Shown: piece after piece, positions 60,871 to 64,000 of the stretch
Layout of the letters: the number at the start of each line of letters is the position of its first letter
Position numbering within the stretch: the first letter of the stretch is position 1
Source: Liolophura sinensis
Taxonomy: Eukaryota > Mollusca > Polyplacophora > Chitonida > Chitonidae
Length of the DNA: 64,000 nucleotides
NCBI RefSeq assembly: GCF_032854445.1
Contig: NC_088300.1
Location: 39,896,458-39,960,457 of the forward strand
Reading direction: 5' to 3'
The notes under the pieces: generated by a model
Seen by the model: the letters and a program-made list of their open reading frames with translations, nothing else
Told to the model about the DNA's origin: nothing
Databases searched by the model: none
Position numbers and translations under genes: made by a program

Positions 60871-61198
60871 TCTGAATCTATAGGTCGAAACAGACATTCG
60901 TATACCAGCTGTCAACCAATGATACCGTCACCAAAGCAAACCAAATCAAATGATATCCAGACCAAACTTTGTCTGGGCTAGGATCGATCTGGTCTTGGTG
61001 ATGAAAATTATTTAAATTACGTATGTAGGTGCCTTGGAATATCTTTCTCTTGTTGAATACCATTGATATCCTCTAATTTCTAAACCATGTAGTTATACTT
61101 CAGAACTTGTAGAAGTGTCCATTTTATAGCAGGCAATAATTGATATCTGAATTATGCCTCAGGTATGATATTAAATATCCTTGACTTGACCTTCCCAG

Positions 61199-61320
61199 GA
61201 AAAGACAACAAAAAGACTAAAAGGAAGTCTGTATCAGAGGAAAGACCATCATAAAACACTTCACTGGAAAATAACTGGAAGTTTGGCATTTGCACGAGTG
61301 AAAAGCTTTAAAGTACTTCA
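61199..61320 (+). CDS. Possible exon, weak
   Basis: A good acceptor (gacttgaccttcccag) at 61198 is followed by an open phase 0 frame beginning EKTTKRLKGSLYQRKDHH, which would continue from the 59568 exon as AVRAQ-EKTTKRL. The frame stays open to about 61408. No convincing donor was found, so the end given is approximate. The acceptor and the charged helix-like start are the only support. Confidence 0.25.
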
Positions 61321-61744
61321 GATTTTACATTGGTCAGTTAGGAGATACTTCTTTTGGGACCCAGTGGGTATCAATGATGTATGTGTATTTCATGTGTATT
61401 TTCTAGCTTGAAAATGTTTGTTTCAAGGTTATTCTGGGCGTGCGTCCATATATATGTATATGTATGTATTCTGAATGCAGATTGGTGGTAAGCGGTATGT
61501 GTGAGGGGCATAACTGGCACAAACCTGACATCACTACAACATGCATGTGGTAAAAAAAGGGCCACAGTAAACCTAATTTCTGTTATCGATGAAAAAGTCG
61601 TGAGGCATTGAACAGCAATCAAATAAATAGATATTTTTGTGGACAGTGATAAATGGCCTGTCCTTTGATATATACTTGGGGTTATTTTTTTGTGTGTTCT
61701 TGGCCTTCATGTATGTGGCATATTGGTGTTAAATATGTCCAAGT
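61321..61744. other. No feature seen
   Basis: Unique AT-rich sequence without a supported gene. Confidence 0.5.
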
Positions 61745-62090
61745 ATATACATATACTATATATACATAACATGTACACACATGTAATATATACATACGTA
61801 ACATGGACATACATGTAATATATACATACGTAACATGCACATACATGTAATAGATACATATATAACATGTACATGCATGTAATATATACATACATAACAT
61901 GTACATACATGTAATATATACATATATAACAAGTACATGCATGTAATATATACATACATAACATGCACATACATGTAATATATACATATGTAACATGTAC
62001 ATACATGTAATGTATACATACATAACATGCACATACATGTAATATATACATGCGTAGCATGTACATACATGTAATATATACATGCATATT
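61745..62090 (+). repeat. 32 bp AT-rich minisatellite, about 11 units
   Basis: Unit ACATACATGTAATATATACA TACATAACATGC. Long minus-strand frames across it (up to 133 codons of Tyr, Met, Cys, His and Ile) are low-complexity artefacts. Confidence 0.95.
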
Positions 62091-63841
62091 CAGAACCTAC
62101 TCAGTGCAGTGTTTCATAATTATATTACACAGCAGTGCACCAAACAAACTAGTAACTCTAACAAAATCAAGAAACCTTCAAAATCATAATACGCAAGAAG
62201 GTTCAAATTCAGTGCAGATGATCAACACAAGGCTTATGCAGTTGGTTGATCAAATAAAATCTTTATTTATTTTGGCACTTGTCTTTAGAAAATTTCTAAA
62301 TTGGCACAGTCATTGTCATATTCTTTTTGTTACACTAATACCTCTCCCTACCGACCTACATATCTATAATGACCTGTACTCAGTTGTTCTATAATGATGC
62401 TAATAAGTTCGACAGGCAACCCAAGATATTTGTTTGAGACTGAGAGTTTGGGAGAAATTAATATACTCAGCTAAAGCTGGAAGGCTGGCTTTGTTGTTTT
62501 AGGACATTGAAACCAGCACAGTATTCTCTGTAGGTTAATGAGAAATCTATTCTAAGAAGGACTCCTGCCATAAATTATGAGGTGTTTATTATGGGATGGA
62601 ATTTTTGGCTGGACCTATGTTGAGAACTATGAGAGTTTTGATTGGAGGAGCAAAGATAACATAGATTTATTAGTCACTTATTAAAGCTTGACACAGCTGC
62701 ATGGTCTAACAGTATATTTACTTAGTGCTACATACCAATCATTACATAGGTCAAATGCCTACATTCAGTCAATTAATGACTCTAGAAATTTTCATGATGG
62801 AGTGCAAATCAGTCTTTTATGTTACATTTTTAAACTATCAAGAGCTGGACAAATACATATGCGTTCACATTTGAGAAATATTAATTTGAAAAAGTGAAAA
62901 GATGTACATATGTATACTCCAGCTAGTGGTCGGCCACATGGTTATGTGACACATCCTCAGATTGTGCTATGGGAAGGATTAGTGACTTGCCTTAATCCTT
63001 TCAGACAACGCTATATTTTTCTGGTTTAGCAATTTACTTTTACTACATATTTTGTAGGCTTGCTCATGGGAAACTAGTTATAGTAAATACCTGCAGATAT
63101 GCTGCTAAGTGCAGATGTATCATTTACCATACAACTTTTTACTTGGAACAGGCGTTATATGCAGCCATTGCCAAATGTGTGAAACAGTTGGCAGAGAACA
63201 GCATTTGGCAAAAAAAAAAAAATTAGGAGCCTTGTTTTTTGGTGCCACTTTTTCAAGCAATCTTAGGAGGATATAGGTTATGCTTGGTGAATTCAGGCCT
63301 TTTGATGTGTATAACACCTTGTATTTTTTATCAGTTAGAAAAGCAGTTATAATGTTAGTGATTTAGACATTCTCCATGCCCCATATTTATGTGCATGTGT
63401 TTAGCAATAGATAACTCCCAAGTAGGCAGCCTTTTAATCAGGGCCCAATTGTTTGAAAATGTAGTAGCTAATATTAGTATTAACTCCTATTACCTATCTA
63501 AAATCTGAGCCAATCCCTATACAATTGTCAAAGTACAAGTGTAACAGTAGCACATTTAGTTCATAATTTGTATACTGTTACAAAATTATTTTTGGAGTAG
63601 GTACAAAGTTGAAGACTTGGCCTAAAGTTGAATCTGCCATTAAGTCCTACAATAGTGTTTAAGAACCGAGCCCAGTAAATATAGCTGCTATCTGTATAGT
63701 ATGTATATATGCACTGACAGTATAGAAGAAGTCTATTGTGGCAAATCCTACACTCACCAACTTTACTGGCAATGAAAATCCATGTTGTTTTCAATACACT
63801 TTTCTGCTGATCTCTGCTTGCCTTCATTTATTTCTGTGATG
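62091..63841. other. No gene seen
   Basis: About 1.7 kb of unique AT-rich sequence. No splice-bounded frame was found. Confidence 0.5.
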
Positions 63842-64000
63842 TGGCCTCTGTGGCCGAGGGGATTAGCATGCCATGGCAGCACAGTGACCCAGGAGGCTCT
63901 CACCAGTGCTGTCACTGTGAGCTCATGCTGGCTTCCTCTCTGGCCATGTATTGGAAGGTCTGCCAGCAACCTGTGGATGGTCGTAGTTTTCCCCTGCGCT
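63842..64000 (+). repeat. SINE-A, running off the window
   Basis: Head GTGGCCTCTGTGGCCGAGGG, then the body to CCCCTGCGCT at the window edge. The B-box region is shortened (GTGAGCTCATGCTGG). Confidence 0.9.

Larger units (their letters stand above)
59569..61198. other. Region after the 59457 exon, probably intron
   Basis: Includes an imperfect 28 bp repeat (GGTTCCATTGTTTAGATGGA) at 59868-59990, MITE-1 at 60440 and MITE-3 at 60673. No gene is supported. Confidence 0.55.

Noticed and set aside
61682-62087. Minus-strand Cys/Tyr/Met-rich frames as a small secreted protein
   Set aside because: Low-complexity translation of a 32 bp AT-rich minisatellite in several frames at once.
1-64000. CRISPR arrays, bacterial operons or prophage
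   Set aside because: The tandem arrays have no unique spacers between repeats, and the window is clearly animal genomic DNA.

Overview
This is a 64 kb piece of an animal nuclear genome, most likely a mollusc or another lophotrochozoan. The evidence is intron-rich genes with GT-AG splice sites, AT-rich introns, about twenty copies of a tRNA-headed SINE ending in (AAAT)n, short inverted-repeat MITEs and many minisatellites. There are no bacterial operons, rRNA, CRISPR array or clear tRNA gene. The species cannot be named from the sequence alone.

The main gene is on the + strand. Eight exons (24918-25022, 25872-25980, 28259-28331, 29248-29400, 30853-31035, 33611-33691, 38346-38516, 42728-42879) have good splice sites, and seven of them join with fully consistent phase. 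They encode an all-helical protein whose sequence pattern is that of an F-BAR (membrane-bending) domain, followed by a coiled-coil stretch. The motif HNDYLL followed by alternating hydrophobics points to the FCHSD/srGAP/Fes-like group, but I cannot choose among them. A further coiled-coil exon at 59457-59568 joins exon 8 in exact phase across a 16.6 kb intron. Three or four other exon-like blocks (54234-54293, 54365-54464, 58957-59133 and 59178-59347) lie inside that span. They join each other in phase but not cleanly to either side, so they are alternative exons, a second gene, or part of the same gene in an assembly with single-base errors. Nothing convincing as a gene was found in 1-24900 or after 59.6 kb.

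Repeats dominate the rest. (1) SINE-A, about 20 copies in both orientations, many with target-site duplications. (2) SINE-B and SINE-C, with different tRNA-like heads but the same 3' tail. (3) Three MITE families sharing the terminus TACCCTAATTCTTC. (4) A degenerate Penelope-like fragment (GIY-YIG endonuclease) between about 240 bp inverted arms at 50038-51612. (5) Minisatellites with units of 58, 114, 118, 26, 54, 28, 40, 62, 43 and 32 bp. Several of these arrays have no stop codons in two or three frames and give long open frames that are not genes; the 54, 40 and 62 bp arrays all sit inside introns of the main gene.

Layout: 1-24.9 kb upstream, repeats only (58 bp array at 14.6-16.1 kb); 24.9-42.9 kb F-BAR gene exons with minisatellite-filled introns; 42.9-59.4 kb large intron with the 62 bp array, the Penelope-like remnant and the embedded exon-like blocks; 59.4-64 kb last recognised exon, a 32 bp AT-rich array and a SINE running off the window edge.
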